DNA of 39,054 bases from CAZABG01 sp964460985 (GCA_964460985.1 CAYWQX010000021.1:1-39054), one strand, 5' to 3'. Shown: positions 7,913 to 16,632, numbered from the stretch's first letter. Made by a program: numbers and translations. Notes: generated from the sequence alone by a model not told the origin.

Positions 7913-8680
7913 ATGGTTTTCAAAAATAAATCTGTTTTAGTCACGGGAGCAAGTTCTGGTTTTGGCAAAGCTATTGCCGAGGCATTTGCCAAAGAAGGAG
8001 CCGATCTCATCCTGATTGCAAGACGGCTTGAGCGTTTAAAAGAATTGGAAATGAGCCTGGTTTCAAAATATCACACAAAAGTGACCTCTATTCAGCTTGA
8101 CGTAAGGGAGGAGGGCCTTGTTAAAGAAAAACTCAAAGAGATCCCGGTTCCCGATATTCTCATTAATAATGCAGGCCTTGTGAAAGGACTCAATAAAACA
8201 TGGGAAACCCCTGAGGAGGATGTATCTGTCATGCTGGATACAAACATTAAAGGGATTTTAAATCTGATCCGTGAAATCGTTCCTAAAATGCTTTTGCAAA
8301 ATCACGGAGACATCATCAATATCGGAAGTATTTCTTCTTTTGACACCTACCCTGGTGGAAGCGTTTACTGTGCAACAAAATACGCCGTCCGGGCCATCAC
8401 GGAAACCCTTCGAAAAGAGCTTGTGCATACTCCTTTAAGAGTTTCGATGATAGCGCCCGGACTTAGCGAAACCGAATTTAGTATCGTCAGGTTTTCGGGC
8501 GACGAAGATCAAGCGAAAGCGGTTTATAAAGATATCGATGCGCTGACAGCCCAGGATATCGCTGAAATCGCTCTTTTTATTGCTTCAAGACCTCCGCATG
8601 TGAATGTTTCCGATGTAGTAGTCTTTCCTACAAACCAGGCTTCCGTATCGCTGGTTCATAGGGAGGCTAAAAAAGGATAG
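7913..8680 (+). CDS. Short-chain dehydrogenase/reductase (YdfG-like)
   Basis: This is a classical SDR of 255 residues with a Rossmann fold: cofactor motif TGASSGFG (11-18), NNAG (85-88), catalytic Ser in the GSISS segment (138-142) and Tyr152/Lys156 in YCATK. The cofactor-selective turn ARRLERL (36-42) has two Arg, which favours NADP(H). The overall pattern matches the YdfG branch (3-hydroxy acid or serine/malonic-semialdehyde dehydrogenases), usually 248-255 residues. The substrate cannot be deduced from the sequence. It stands alone, divergent from the dodecin gene and convergent with the gene at 8682. Confidence 0.9.
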   Translation: MVFKNKSVLVTGASSGFGKAIAEAFAKEGADLILIARRLERLKELEMSLVSKYHTKVTSIQLDVREEGLVKEKLKEIPVPDILINNAGLVKGLNKTWETPEEDVSVMLDTNIKGILNLIREIVPKMLLQNHGDIINIGSISSFDTYPGGSVYCATKYAVRAITETLRKELVHTPLRVSMIAPGLSETEFSIVRFSGDEDQAKAVYKDIDALTAQDIAEIALFIASRPPHVNVSDVVVFPTNQASVSLVHREAKKG

Positions 8681-8681
8681 T

Positions 8682-9215
8682 TTAAGTTTCTCTCGGCTCA
8701 TTCGGTTTGACGAGAGCGTATAATGTGGTTGGAGATATCCTCTTTTCAGCTGTGTTTCCAAAAAAACCAAGCTCTCGGATCATCGCGATTCTTCCGCTAG
8801 AAAGGATAAAAGAGACGTTTCCGTATGTGATTTTAGCCCGGTCAGTCCAGGTAGAAGGAATCTTGAGCTCAGATTCTTGGAGGCTATTTTTTCGAAAAGG
8901 ATCGTGCTCTTCCTCTCTTGTGTAATGATAGGTAATAGATCCATGCGGTACGGTATAAAGCCTCACCGGCTGAATGAGGGTAGGTGAAAGTTGATTAAGA
9001 AAATCTTGAGCCCAATCTGCCAGCTTGTGGGGAGTGAGTCCCATCCCTTGAACGGTCTGCCAATCGGCAGTAATACTCGATTTCAAATCGGAACCTTTTT
9101 TAAGGTAGCCCCTGTCTTGTAAACGCTTCGAAAGGGTTTCTAAGGACTCTCCGTTGATAGACTGAAGAGCGTCAATCTCGGTAAACTGATTAATATAAGA
9201 TGAGCTGATAGTCAT
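8682..9215 (-). CDS. Unrecognised 177-residue protein
   Basis: I do not recognise the family. The protein is soluble, with no signal peptide, a helical N-terminal half (residues 1-75) and a beta-rich second half (RLYTVPHGSITYHYTREEEH, then KITYGNVSFILSSGRIAMIR). It starts 4 bases after the stop of the small membrane gene at 9219-9458 and is probably co-transcribed with it. Its 3' end is one base away from the stop of the convergent dehydrogenase gene, with no room for a separate terminator. Confidence 0.6.
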   Translation of the reverse strand: MTISSSYINQFTEIDALQSINGESLETLSKRLQDRGYLKKGSDLKSSITADWQTVQGMGLTPHKLADWAQDFLNQLSPTLIQPVRLYTVPHGSITYHYTREEEHDPFRKNSLQESELKIPSTWTDRAKITYGNVSFILSSGRIAMIRELGFFGNTAEKRISPTTLYALVKPNEPRET

Positions 9216-9218
9216 AGC

Positions 9219-9458
9219 TTAGTTATTGGTTGCAAGTTTTGCTTTTGATTCTTTATTCCAGAGATAGATCCCCCAGATCGACATGCCAAGATAGACGGCA
9301 AAAAGGACTGCTTGAGGATAGGCTTCTAAGTAAATGTCATAGGCAATCCAGCCCATATTTCCAAACGTCCAAAGCCATTGCCCTATAACATTTTTTTTAA
9401 TGACGAAAAAGTTTCCTAGGAGAGATACCATAACCAGGATCCAAGAGAGATTTTCCAT
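9219..9458 (-). CDS. PnuC-like small membrane protein (about three transmembrane helices)
   Basis: The frame is open further upstream, but the ATG at 9458 is the likely start: it is preceded by AAAAGG and followed at once by hydrophobic sequence, giving 79 residues. Three short membrane helices are visible (about 3-17, 23-40, 48-67). The QAVLFAVYLGMSIWGIYLW segment resembles the last helices of PnuC-type nicotinamide riboside transporters and of small half-transporters of that fold, which could work as oligomers. It is the first gene of a two-gene unit with the 177-residue protein. The transporter role is inferred from this resemblance. Confidence 0.6.
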   Translation of the reverse strand: MENLSWILVMVSLLGNFFVIKKNVIGQWLWTFGNMGWIAYDIYLEAYPQAVLFAVYLGMSIWGIYLWNKESKAKLATNN

Positions 9459-9580
9459 GAAGAAATACCTTTTAAATTTCGGAGATAATCTACCTGTTTT
9501 AAGCGATTTTACCAACAAGAATTGATTGACTTGACACACCGTCCCGTGATAAGAATTTACTGGCAACCCATAGGTTTAGT

Positions 9581-10192
9581 ATGCGAAAAGCTCACGGTAA
9601 ATTAGAAGTCATTGCAGGTTCAATGTTCTCGGGAAAAACCGAAGAGCTTCTCTACCGCTTGAAAAGAAGCGAGTATGCCAAGAAAAAAGTGTTAACTATT
9701 AAGCATGCTATCGATAATCGCAAATCCTACACCTGCATCGTGAGCCATAATGGACAGGAAAGGGAAGCCTATCCCATTGGAAGCTGTGAAAACAGTTTAA
9801 AAAAACTCCTTGAGTTGATCGATGAGTCGGTTGAAGTGGTTGGCATTGATGAAATTCAATTTTTTCCGGCTGAGACCATCCCTCTGATTCAAAGATTAGT
9901 GGACAATGGAGTCCGAGTGATTGTAGCGGGCCTTGACCTTGATTTTAGAGGGGAGCCGTTTGGGATTATGCCAAGTTTGATGGCGCTCGCTGACGAGGTG
10001 AAGAAGCTGCGCGCGATCTGCGTCAACTGCGGCAATGAAGCTAATTTTTCTCAAAGATTGATTAATGGCCATCCTGCACGCCACAGCGACCCCTTAATTT
10101 TGGTAGGGGGGCATGAGTGCTATGAGCCGAGATGCCGTAATTGCTACCAAATAGATAGAAAAGCGTATCAGAAAGAGCTTTGCTGCGTATAA
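9581..10192 (+). CDS. tdk: Thymidine kinase (type II)
   Basis: The 203-residue protein carries the P-loop GSMFSGKT (13-20), the Walker B-type DEIQFF (90-95), a DLDFRGEPFG segment and the zinc-binding cysteine pairs CVNC and CRNC of the C-terminal half. It phosphorylates thymidine to dTMP with ATP in the pyrimidine salvage route. Length and motifs match intact bacterial type II enzymes. It is divergent from the gene at 9458, with about 120 bases between them, and followed after 42 bases by the zeta-like kinase gene. Confidence 0.95.
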   Translation: MRKAHGKLEVIAGSMFSGKTEELLYRLKRSEYAKKKVLTIKHAIDNRKSYTCIVSHNGQEREAYPIGSCENSLKKLLELIDESVEVVGIDEIQFFPAETIPLIQRLVDNGVRVIVAGLDLDFRGEPFGIMPSLMALADEVKKLRAICVNCGNEANFSQRLINGHPARHSDPLILVGGHECYEPRCRNCYQIDRKAYQKELCCV

Positions 10193-10234
10193 CGATAACT
10201 GGTATCTTTTTCCTTTTTTAAAAGGAGAATAGCC

Positions 10235-11164
10235 ATGGACGCAGGTTTTGATTTATACAACTTAGATTCCATTTACAACTCGAACTACAACTACTCTTTA
10301 CCCAAAAGTATGTTGGTAAGCTTCATGACGGGCGAGTCTTTCGGAAGAAAAGTGGCTTATACCCCTGATCAAGACGGCAAGCTAAGAGTGGAGCTCAACC
10401 AAATATTTTCAACCGCATGCACTCATCAAAGAAATAGCCCTGAAATCGTAATGACGGCAGGAGCGCCGGGTGCGGGTAAAACGACCTTAATGGAGCGTCT
10501 TTTAAAAGAGGAAAGAGAACAGGGTCGAGAGTTTACTTATGTAGATCCGGACGCGGTTTTCTTAAAAGAGATGAAATCCACCTATCATCAATCGATTGCC
10601 GAAGGAATGTCTCCGCAAGAGTCGTACAATTTATGGAGGCCGGCTTCCAATTTCGGCTGCCATGCCGCACTCGCGAACCTCATTCGGGATAAGAAAGCGA
10701 TTTTTTTCGGGACGACGTCGACCGGTGATAAAACCTATGTCACCTGTGAATTTTTGAAAAAACAAGGGTATTCCATTAAATTCATTTATGTAGCGGCTCC
10801 TGACGAGGTACGTTGGGGATCTATTCAAGAGAGGGATAAAACGTTTGTTCAAACAACTGAGCAAGATGTGAAGGAAAAAGGGGATCTCCTCCCGCAAAGG
10901 ATTCATGATACGTTCTTAAAATATGCTGACAGTATCGATTTTTATTATCGCTCAAACGTGAATGAAGCGGCCGTTTTATCGGCTAGATGGTCTAAAGAGA
11001 AGAATATTCTCACTGTTTTAGAAGTTGAAAATTACGATAAAATGAAGAAAATTCACGATGCTGTTGCAAATCGGCTCAAGAAGCCTGAGCTTCTTTGGGA
11101 GACAGTTGAAAAGAATGTTTTAGTACTTATCCCGTCTCAAAGAGAAAGGGGGATTATTAAATAA
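10235..11164 (+). CDS. Zeta-toxin-like P-loop kinase (orphan)
   Basis: The 309-residue protein has Walker A GAPGAGKTTLMERLL (76-90), DPDAVFLKEM (about 108-117) and an FGTTSTGDKTYVTCEFLKK segment, the layout of zeta toxins and their relatives, which phosphorylate UDP-N-acetylglucosamine and so block peptidoglycan synthesis. An AAAAGGAG ribosome-binding site lies 7 bases before the ATG. No small epsilon-type antitoxin gene is visible on either side. The first 60 residues are not part of the kinase domain and might provide cis-inhibition or targeting. Since the organism is probably an intracellular chlamydia with very little peptidoglycan, another target or a host role is possible; this is inference. 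Confidence 0.75.
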   Translation: MDAGFDLYNLDSIYNSNYNYSLPKSMLVSFMTGESFGRKVAYTPDQDGKLRVELNQIFSTACTHQRNSPEIVMTAGAPGAGKTTLMERLLKEEREQGREFTYVDPDAVFLKEMKSTYHQSIAEGMSPQESYNLWRPASNFGCHAALANLIRDKKAIFFGTTSTGDKTYVTCEFLKKQGYSIKFIYVAAPDEVRWGSIQERDKTFVQTTEQDVKEKGDLLPQRIHDTFLKYADSIDFYYRSNVNEAAVLSARWSKEKNILTVLEVENYDKMKKIHDAVANRLKKPELLWETVEKNVLVLIPSQRERGIIK

Positions 11165-11170
11165 CTGAAC

Positions 11171-11187
11171 GAGACTAAGATAGTCTC
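11171..11187. terminator. Weak hairpin after the zeta-like gene
   Basis: GAGACT (11171-11176) pairs with AGTCTC (11182-11187) around AAGAT, 6 bases after the stop of the zeta-like gene. The T-tract is poor (TTCGCTTG), so termination strength is uncertain. Confidence 0.35.
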
Positions 11188-11247
11188 TTCGCTTGATTGC
11201 AATGGAGAGAAAGAATATAGGTGAACCAATCTTGAGCGAGGTCGGTT

Positions 11248-12114
11248 ATGCTGAAGTTCATTCTCTCTTTTTTCATTTCATTATCCCTTTTAGCGGATGA
11301 TCAAATCGCTAAAGAGCAACTTATTAATCGTCTAAACGAATACATCGCAACGTACAATGCCGGTAATTTTGAGGCCTTGAAAAGCTTTTGGACAGAAGAC
11401 AGCTCTTTTTACAGCCCCGTTACAGGTCAAGAGACGGTCGGGCGAGAAGCTATCATTAATCTATTTAAAACAAGATATAGCTCTTTAAAAGGCGCTCAAG
11501 TCAAATTCAACATTTTCAGCTTTAACTTTCCTAAGCCGGAAGAAGCCATTATTGAAGCCTCTTTCGAAAGAATACCGGGAGATGGAACCAAGCGGGCGAG
11601 AAGAATAGAGCTTATAAAAACCGATGGCAAATGGCTGATCAAAAGCATTCGAGAGATTGATGTCGATGACCCGCCCAACCTTTATGATCATTTAAAGCCG
11701 CTCGAGTGGCTGATCGGCAAATGGAATGACAAAGATGAAGATGTCACCATTCGATTTGAAACCAAATGGGACAAATACCGTAATTTTATTCTTCAGCATT
11801 TTACAACCATCGTTTATGGCTTAGAGGAGCTCGAAGGACGTCAAATCATTGGCTGGGATCCTGAGCAGGAGAAAATTCGCTCCTGGATTTTTGATTCGGA
11901 TGGAGGGTTTGGATCCGGCCTATGGACTCTGAGCGATAAATCGTGGCAAGTAGAAATCAGCTACACTTTAAGTGATGGAAGGCTTGCGACAGCGACCGAT
12001 ATCTATACTCCTTTGGATGCCAACAGTTATACGTTCTCATCGGTTGGAAGAAATGTGGATGGAGAGTTCTTGCCGAACTTGGACCCTGTGACGGTCTATA
12101 AGGAGAAACCATGA
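11248..12114 (+). CDS. Secreted NTF2/SnoaL-like protein (SgcJ/EcaC type)
   Basis: The 288-residue protein has a signal peptide (about 1-16, FILSFFISLSLLA) and an NTF2-like domain (about 20-135) with the pattern NRLNEYIATYNAGNFEALKS, an FWTEDSSF strand and VGREAIINLF, as in SgcJ/EcaC and DUF4440 proteins. A second beta-rich domain (about 145-288) starts LEWLIGKWNDKDEDV and resembles lipocalin-like DUF1579 proteins. These folds bind small hydrophobic ligands; no catalytic residues can be assigned. It overlaps the next gene by 4 bases (ATGA at 12111-12114), so the two secreted proteins are coupled. Confidence 0.75.
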   Translation: MLKFILSFFISLSLLADDQIAKEQLINRLNEYIATYNAGNFEALKSFWTEDSSFYSPVTGQETVGREAIINLFKTRYSSLKGAQVKFNIFSFNFPKPEEAIIEASFERIPGDGTKRARRIELIKTDGKWLIKSIREIDVDDPPNLYDHLKPLEWLIGKWNDKDEDVTIRFETKWDKYRNFILQHFTTIVYGLEELEGRQIIGWDPEQEKIRSWIFDSDGGFGSGLWTLSDKSWQVEISYTLSDGRLATATDIYTPLDANSYTFSSVGRNVDGEFLPNLDPVTVYKEKP

Positions 12115-13079
12115 AAAAGCTTCTTATTTTAATGTTGATAGGCACTTTTTGCAGCTTAGAAGCAAGAGGGCGCGGTGAGGGCGAAAGAGGGGGAGGAGCG
12201 GGCGGAAATATTCAGCGAAGCGGGGGAAGCAAAAATATTAATCGATCTCCTTCCTTAAGCCGATCGGCCGATAAACAGCCAAAAAGGGAGCAACCGGCAA
12301 GGGACCGGAATCAAATCAGTAAACCACAAGGCCAGCCAAACAGAAATCAGCCCAACCGGGATCAGGTATATCAAAGGATCCGGAACGAACAATCGAATAG
12401 GCAAAATCGCCCTCAAGTAAATAATTCGGAGCAATTGAAGAATCAGATAAACACCTATCGAAATAGCTCTGAGTGGAAAAATCGTTCAAACGATTTTAAA
12501 AATCGATATCCTAATTACAATAACTGGTTTAATAACGATTTTTATAAAAGACACGGTTATAACAAAAATTATAATAATAACTGGAACCCTTGGAGACAAG
12601 CAAGATGGTCTTATCTTAACGGCTACCTCGGGTATGGGTGGGCTTATCCTTACTATTATGGTGATGGAGGATACTACCCTTACACCGACTATACCCCCTC
12701 TTATGAAACAACAACGACTTATTATGCGCCCTCTTATAACGAGGGGGAAGATGAAGAGTGGATGCCTCTTGGTGTGTTTCTCTTAACCCCTTCTCTTTCC
12801 ATGATGGCAAGTTCAAACGCGGTGGTACAGCTCGCCGTAAATAAAAAAGGGGAGATGGATGGAACTTTCTATTTTCCGAGCACAGACAGAACCTACGACG
12901 TAGCAGGCGCAATCAATCCTCAGACGCAAGAGGTATCGATTCAGCTTTCGGACGATCCAAACTCGCCCCTTATGACTACCGGACTCTATAACTTGACTTT
13001 AAGAGAGACTCCGCTGGAGATGGATTTTCCGAATGGCGTCCAACAAACGTGGGTTTTGGTGAGATTGATTGATCAGTAA
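12111..13079 (+). CDS. Secreted low-complexity Asn/Gln/Arg/Tyr-rich protein with C-terminal domain
   Basis: The 322-residue protein has a signal peptide (MKKLLILMLIGTFCSLEA). Residues 20-120 are low-complexity, rich in Gly, Arg, Asn and Gln, and residues 120-210 are rich in Asn, Trp and Tyr (for example YNKNYNNNWNPWRQARW). Such sequences are usually unstructured or surface-associated. A compact beta-rich domain follows (about 222-322). It is translated together with the upstream NTF2-like secreted protein. I recall similar secreted pairs in Planctomycetes, a related phylum, annotated as putative cell-surface proteins; this is memory, not checked. The function is unknown. Confidence 0.7.
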   Translation: MKKLLILMLIGTFCSLEARGRGEGERGGGAGGNIQRSGGSKNINRSPSLSRSADKQPKREQPARDRNQISKPQGQPNRNQPNRDQVYQRIRNEQSNRQNRPQVNNSEQLKNQINTYRNSSEWKNRSNDFKNRYPNYNNWFNNDFYKRHGYNKNYNNNWNPWRQARWSYLNGYLGYGWAYPYYYGDGGYYPYTDYTPSYETTTTYYAPSYNEGEDEEWMPLGVFLLTPSLSMMASSNAVVQLAVNKKGEMDGTFYFPSTDRTYDVAGAINPQTQEVSIQLSDDPNSPLMTTGLYNLTLRETPLEMDFPNGVQQTWVLVRLIDQ

Positions 13080-13174
13080 ATATCTTAATTACAATGTAGT
13101 AAATAAAACGTTTTTTTAAAGATTTTATAATGATATTAAAAAGGAGAATCACCAAATTAATTTAAGGGGTAATT

Positions 13175-13762
13175 ATGTTCAAGTATATTGGCATTTTAGC
13201 TCTCTCGATGGCAGCTTTCAGCTTCGCGGCCGACTGGCAAGCCAAATCTCTTTCCACCAATGCGGCGAATCTCGCTTCCACATCAGATCAACAAATCGCA
13301 AACAAAATCCGTGAAAAAATTGGGTCTAGCTTTTTATCCAAAAGTCTCAGCCAACTCAGCGTTCAAGTGAACAACGGGTTCGTTACACTTTCTGGATCGG
13401 TTAAAACCTATTCGGATAAAGAAGCGGTTGAAAGAGAGGTCAGAAGCATTGAAGGTGTAAAACAATTAAACAGCCAAATTTCGGTGACCGACCCCGAATC
13501 GAAAGGGAATCATGACTATTTCACTCAGGACAGCGCCGGCACGCCTGCAGACGAACAGCTGAATAAAAAGATAAGAGATGTGACATCCCGCGGCTGGCTT
13601 TGGAATAGCAACAAAGAAGTCGCCTTAAGCACGAACAACGGAATTGTAACCCTCAACGGTTATGTAAGAGATGCAGATCAGCAACAGAAGCTGATCGGAG
13701 AGATAAAAAAAGTTGAAGGTGTAAAACAAGTTATCAGCAACTTAAAAATCAAAAATCCTTAA
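13175..13762 (+). CDS. Secreted double-BON-domain protein (OsmY-like)
   Basis: The 195-residue protein has a signal peptide (about 1-18, ending AAFSFA) and two BON domains (about 38-103 and 124-195). Both have the GFVTLSGSV / GIVTLNGYV turn and the IEGVKQLNSQISV / VEGVKQVISNLKI ending. OsmY, the model double-BON protein, is a periplasmic stress protein. An AAGGGG ribosome-binding site precedes the ATG by 6 bases. It is probably monocistronic, bounded downstream by the strong hairpin at 13770-13795. It is a paralogue of the single-BON protein at 940-1296. Confidence 0.88.
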   Translation: MFKYIGILALSMAAFSFAADWQAKSLSTNAANLASTSDQQIANKIREKIGSSFLSKSLSQLSVQVNNGFVTLSGSVKTYSDKEAVEREVRSIEGVKQLNSQISVTDPESKGNHDYFTQDSAGTPADEQLNKKIRDVTSRGWLWNSNKEVALSTNNGIVTLNGYVRDADQQQKLIGEIKKVEGVKQVISNLKIKNP

Positions 13763-13769
13763 ACCTTCA

Positions 13770-13795
13770 AGCCAGCCCCTTCAAGGGGGCTGGCT
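13770..13795. terminator. Strong hairpin after the BON gene
   Basis: AGCCAGCCCC (13770-13779) pairs perfectly with GGGGCTGGCT (13786-13795) around TTCAAG. The tail (GCAATTCTG) is only moderately T-rich, but stem stability and position 8 bases after the stop fit a terminator. Confidence 0.65.
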
Positions 13796-13806
13796 GCAAT
13801 TCTGTA

Positions 13807-14679
13807 ATGAACGAAGAAGAGTATTGGTTAAACATTTCAAGGCTGTACGATCTCCCCAAAAATGTTAATTTCTTAGAGATTACAGATTCATTGCTTAAAA
13901 GCGATTTTGTGAGCCCTTTAATTAAAAATCATCTTCAAGCTTCAGCTCGTAAAATTTACATTTTTAGCTATATCAGCGAAGGGTTAAAAATAAAGGCGAC
14001 CCTTTCTTGCTCCAGTTACCCTGAAAATGAAAAAACAATCATTTATCTAAGGGGTGGAAACAATTTATACGGGCTGCCGCATCCTGCAGACGATATCCTC
14101 ACGTATAAAAATTATACCTTCATCACTACGACTTTAAGAGGTGGAATCAGTGAAGGGAGGGATGAATTTGGAGGCTCGGATGTCAACGATGTAAAACACC
14201 TGATCGACCATCTTCCGCAGCTTAAAATTCCCTTTCAGAGAGAGAAAATGATCCTTTTAGGGGCGAGTAGAGGGGCTATGCAAATGTTTTTATTTTTAAA
14301 ACGCTACCCCTCTTATGAAGCCTTTTTTGAAAGAGCGATCTCTTTTTCAGGGTTATCTGATTTAGGAAATCTTATTACTTATCGAAAAGATATGCTTAAG
14401 ATGTTTCAAGAGGATTTTGGATATAAGCAAAGCTTGGAATGGATTTGCTCTAGAAACCCTTTAGAAGCTGTTCAAAAGCTTAGAATTCCTATTTTTATTA
14501 TTCACGGAACAAAGGATGAAAGAGTGCATTTAGAGGATGCCAGACGATTAGAATCAATACTTCTACAGGTGGATAAAAAAGTAGTTTTTGAAGAAGTTAA
14601 GGAGGGAGATCATCTACTTTCTAATAGATCTGACCGTATGGATATTGTTGAAAAAGCAATCCTGTATAAAGTTGTATAG
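13807..14679 (+). CDS. Alpha/beta hydrolase, prolyl-oligopeptidase (S9)-like
   Basis: The 290-residue protein has an alpha/beta hydrolase core with nucleophile elbow GASRGAM (G-x-S-x-G, about 156-162), an acid residue in HGTKDERVHLEDARRLE (about 236-252) and a His in GDHLLSNRSD (about 267-276), the order Ser-Asp-His. The TLRGGISEGRDEFGGSD stretch before the elbow is typical of S9-type peptidases and related esterases. There is no signal peptide, so it is probably cytoplasmic. The start lies 11 bases after the hairpin at 13770-13795 without a clear ribosome-binding site. Peptidase versus esterase activity cannot be decided. Confidence 0.8.
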   Translation: MNEEEYWLNISRLYDLPKNVNFLEITDSLLKSDFVSPLIKNHLQASARKIYIFSYISEGLKIKATLSCSSYPENEKTIIYLRGGNNLYGLPHPADDILTYKNYTFITTTLRGGISEGRDEFGGSDVNDVKHLIDHLPQLKIPFQREKMILLGASRGAMQMFLFLKRYPSYEAFFERAISFSGLSDLGNLITYRKDMLKMFQEDFGYKQSLEWICSRNPLEAVQKLRIPIFIIHGTKDERVHLEDARRLESILLQVDKKVVFEEVKEGDHLLSNRSDRMDIVEKAILYKVV

Positions 14680-14726
14680 AATCACTATTTTTGCTATGTT
14701 TTCTGCCTCCAGAAAAAGGATTTTAA

Positions 14727-15779
14727 ATGACTTTATCGCCTCTTACCATCGTTCATTCGCACTCATTTTTTAAACACTGTTTTCGCGAAGAAAATGATCT
14801 GCTAGATCAAATCATAATGGGGCAAGCCGATTCATTAAATCCTATCTGCAGGTATAAATACGCCCTGTATACAGATCTTTTAAAAGATCGCAAAAGTTTA
14901 CCGTGGGATATAGTATTCTTTACCTTAATTGAGCTAACACTGGCTTTTAAAGCCCATCCAAATTTTGATGAAACAGAAGCCGTAACAGCTCTTATTCACT
15001 CTATTCAACCTTATAAAGGGCATATTCAGGAAGAGTTTAGATTTGGAACGGCCATGCATCATGCAGCCTACCATAATCTTCCTTGTCTTATAAGGGCTTT
15101 ACAGGCTTATGGCTCTTTGATTGAAACAGCCGGTTTCTCTCCTTTGCATGTCGCTTGCAGCTGGAATCATTTTGAAGCGGCTGAACAGCTTTTACGATTA
15201 GGTGCAAACGTGCATGCACAATTCCGTGGAGTCACCCCCTTATTAGCTGCCGCTGAATCGCCTCGTATTATCAAACTCTTAATTGATTATGGCGCTGTGA
15301 TTGATTATGAAAGAAAAGTAAGCACTAAATTTACCTTCTTTTCTCAATGGACAAAAGCATCCACAGCTGTTGAGTCAGCGGTACGTAAAGAGGCAGTTGG
15401 ATCTCTTGGAGTGCTAATCGCACATGAAGCTAGAATATCGCCTAATCTAATGGAAAGATTGAAGGTCATTATCCTTGTAAAAATAGTTGATAAAGTACAG
15501 GACGTTTTTTCAAAGGAAATGAAAGTCGTTTCTTTCGCTCGAAGAGTCTCAAACCTAGTCAATATCCTGCATCTTTTGAATCATTATGAATCAAAAAATC
15601 CTTCAAAGAAACAAATCATAGTCTCTGATTTAACCCAGGCTGAACCTAAGAAGAAAACTTACCGCATAGTAGAAGCTATAGGTCAAGCTGCAGCTGAACT
15701 GGCTGCTGAAAATTGGTTGGATAAAGAAAAGGTGTTAAGGAAGCTCACCTTTTTTCTCCTAAAAAAGTTGAGAGTGTGA
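14727..15779 (+). CDS. Ankyrin-repeat protein
   Basis: Residues of about 105-200 of this 350-residue protein form at least three ankyrin repeats: GTAMHHAAYHNLPCLIRALQ, then GFSPLHVACSWNHFEAAEQL followed by LRLGANVHAQ, and GVTPLLAAAESPRIIKLLID followed by YGA. The flanks are helical and unrecognised. Bacterial ankyrin proteins of intracellular species are often secreted into the host to bind host proteins, but no secretion signal can be read from the sequence, so an effector role is only a possibility. It is an isolated gene with intergenic gaps on both sides. Confidence 0.85.
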   Translation: MTLSPLTIVHSHSFFKHCFREENDLLDQIIMGQADSLNPICRYKYALYTDLLKDRKSLPWDIVFFTLIELTLAFKAHPNFDETEAVTALIHSIQPYKGHIQEEFRFGTAMHHAAYHNLPCLIRALQAYGSLIETAGFSPLHVACSWNHFEAAEQLLRLGANVHAQFRGVTPLLAAAESPRIIKLLIDYGAVIDYERKVSTKFTFFSQWTKASTAVESAVRKEAVGSLGVLIAHEARISPNLMERLKVIILVKIVDKVQDVFSKEMKVVSFARRVSNLVNILHLLNHYESKNPSKKQIIVSDLTQAEPKKKTYRIVEAIGQAAAELAAENWLDKEKVLRKLTFFLLKKLRV

Positions 15780-15882
15780 AAAAGATTTTGCCAAGCGCTT
15801 CAGGTTTTGAAGGTCTATCTCAATTTAGTAAAAGAAGACTTTCTTAACTCATTCTTAATCAAGATCGTCTAAAACATATCTT

Positions 15883-16467
15883 ATGACGATTTCACCTTTT
15901 TATTTTAACGCTTTAAAAAAAGTAGACGCGTGGGCTTATGCCAATGATAGGATTCGCAGCTGGGACCATGATTCTCCCTATACTTTAAAAACGAAATTAT
16001 TAAGGGAAGTTGCCTCTCGAATTGGTTATATAGCGTTAATCCCATTCGGCCTTGTATCTGCCGCAATAGACGGGTCTATCGGTTTTGTGCTCGGCGCCGT
16101 CTCATTAATCAGTTTTGGAAAACTCTTAGATAAAAGAGCTAACGCTCATTTATATGCCTTTACACCGGTGGTGAGTGCAACGATTGAGTGCGCTTTACGT
16201 ATTTTGAATCCCCGTGCTTTTATTCACACTTACTTTGAAAAAGAGCAGATGCAAATGTATTGGGGAGGTTATTTGGCCCGAAAACTCATCCAGGAATCTA
16301 GCTTACTCACCTATGAGTTGACGACATCGAACCATTTACTTGTGAAGCATGTGGTTTCAAGGTGTGTACCTCTTTTAAGTATTCCCTTAACCTGCTTAGC
16401 CGTGACAGCCGATTTTGCAATTTCCACCTGTCTTTTACCTGCGTTGATTCTGACGCTTGGAACATAA
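15883..16467 (+). CDS. Unrecognised chlamydial-type membrane protein, possibly truncated by a stop codon
   Basis: The 194-residue protein begins with a soluble segment (MTISPFYFNALKKVDAWAYA) and has hydrophobic segments at about 45-63, 66-84 and 165-190. I do not recognise the family. After the TAA at 16465-16467 the same frame stays open for 37 further codons (to 16581) and reads as plausible protein (KFIIEGFFGPGIIPVIYNLF). The gene may therefore have been cut short by a nonsense change, or the extension may be coincidence. Confidence 0.6.
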   Translation: MTISPFYFNALKKVDAWAYANDRIRSWDHDSPYTLKTKLLREVASRIGYIALIPFGLVSAAIDGSIGFVLGAVSLISFGKLLDKRANAHLYAFTPVVSATIECALRILNPRAFIHTYFEKEQMQMYWGGYLARKLIQESSLLTYELTTSNHLLVKHVVSRCVPLLSIPLTCLAVTADFAISTCLLPALILTLGT

Positions 16468-16581
16468 GACGAAAAGCCGCTAAACAAATTCATCATTGAA
16501 GGGTTTTTTGGCCCCGGGATCATCCCGGTGATTTATAATCTATTTAGAAAAGCTGAGGATCCATCTCGACCGATTATTTAA
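16468..16581 (+). other. In-frame reading-frame extension beyond the stop of the preceding gene
   Basis: Thirty-seven sense codons follow the TAA of the preceding gene in the same frame, ending in TAA at 16579-16581. The sequence continues the hydrophobic, Gly/Pro-containing style of the upstream protein (GFFGPGIIPVIYNLFRKAED), which suggests a former C-terminus separated by a nonsense mutation. An open frame of this length can also occur by chance. Confidence 0.4.
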
Positions 16582-16632
16582 GGACAGCTCATCACGATGC
16601 AGCAAATCCCCGAAATAAGGTAGAATGGGATA

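Noticed and set aside
8707..8925. 72-codon plus-strand frame opposite the unrecognised gene at 8682-9215
   Set aside because: It lies fully antisense to a longer frame with its own start and operon context, and has no recognisable domain.
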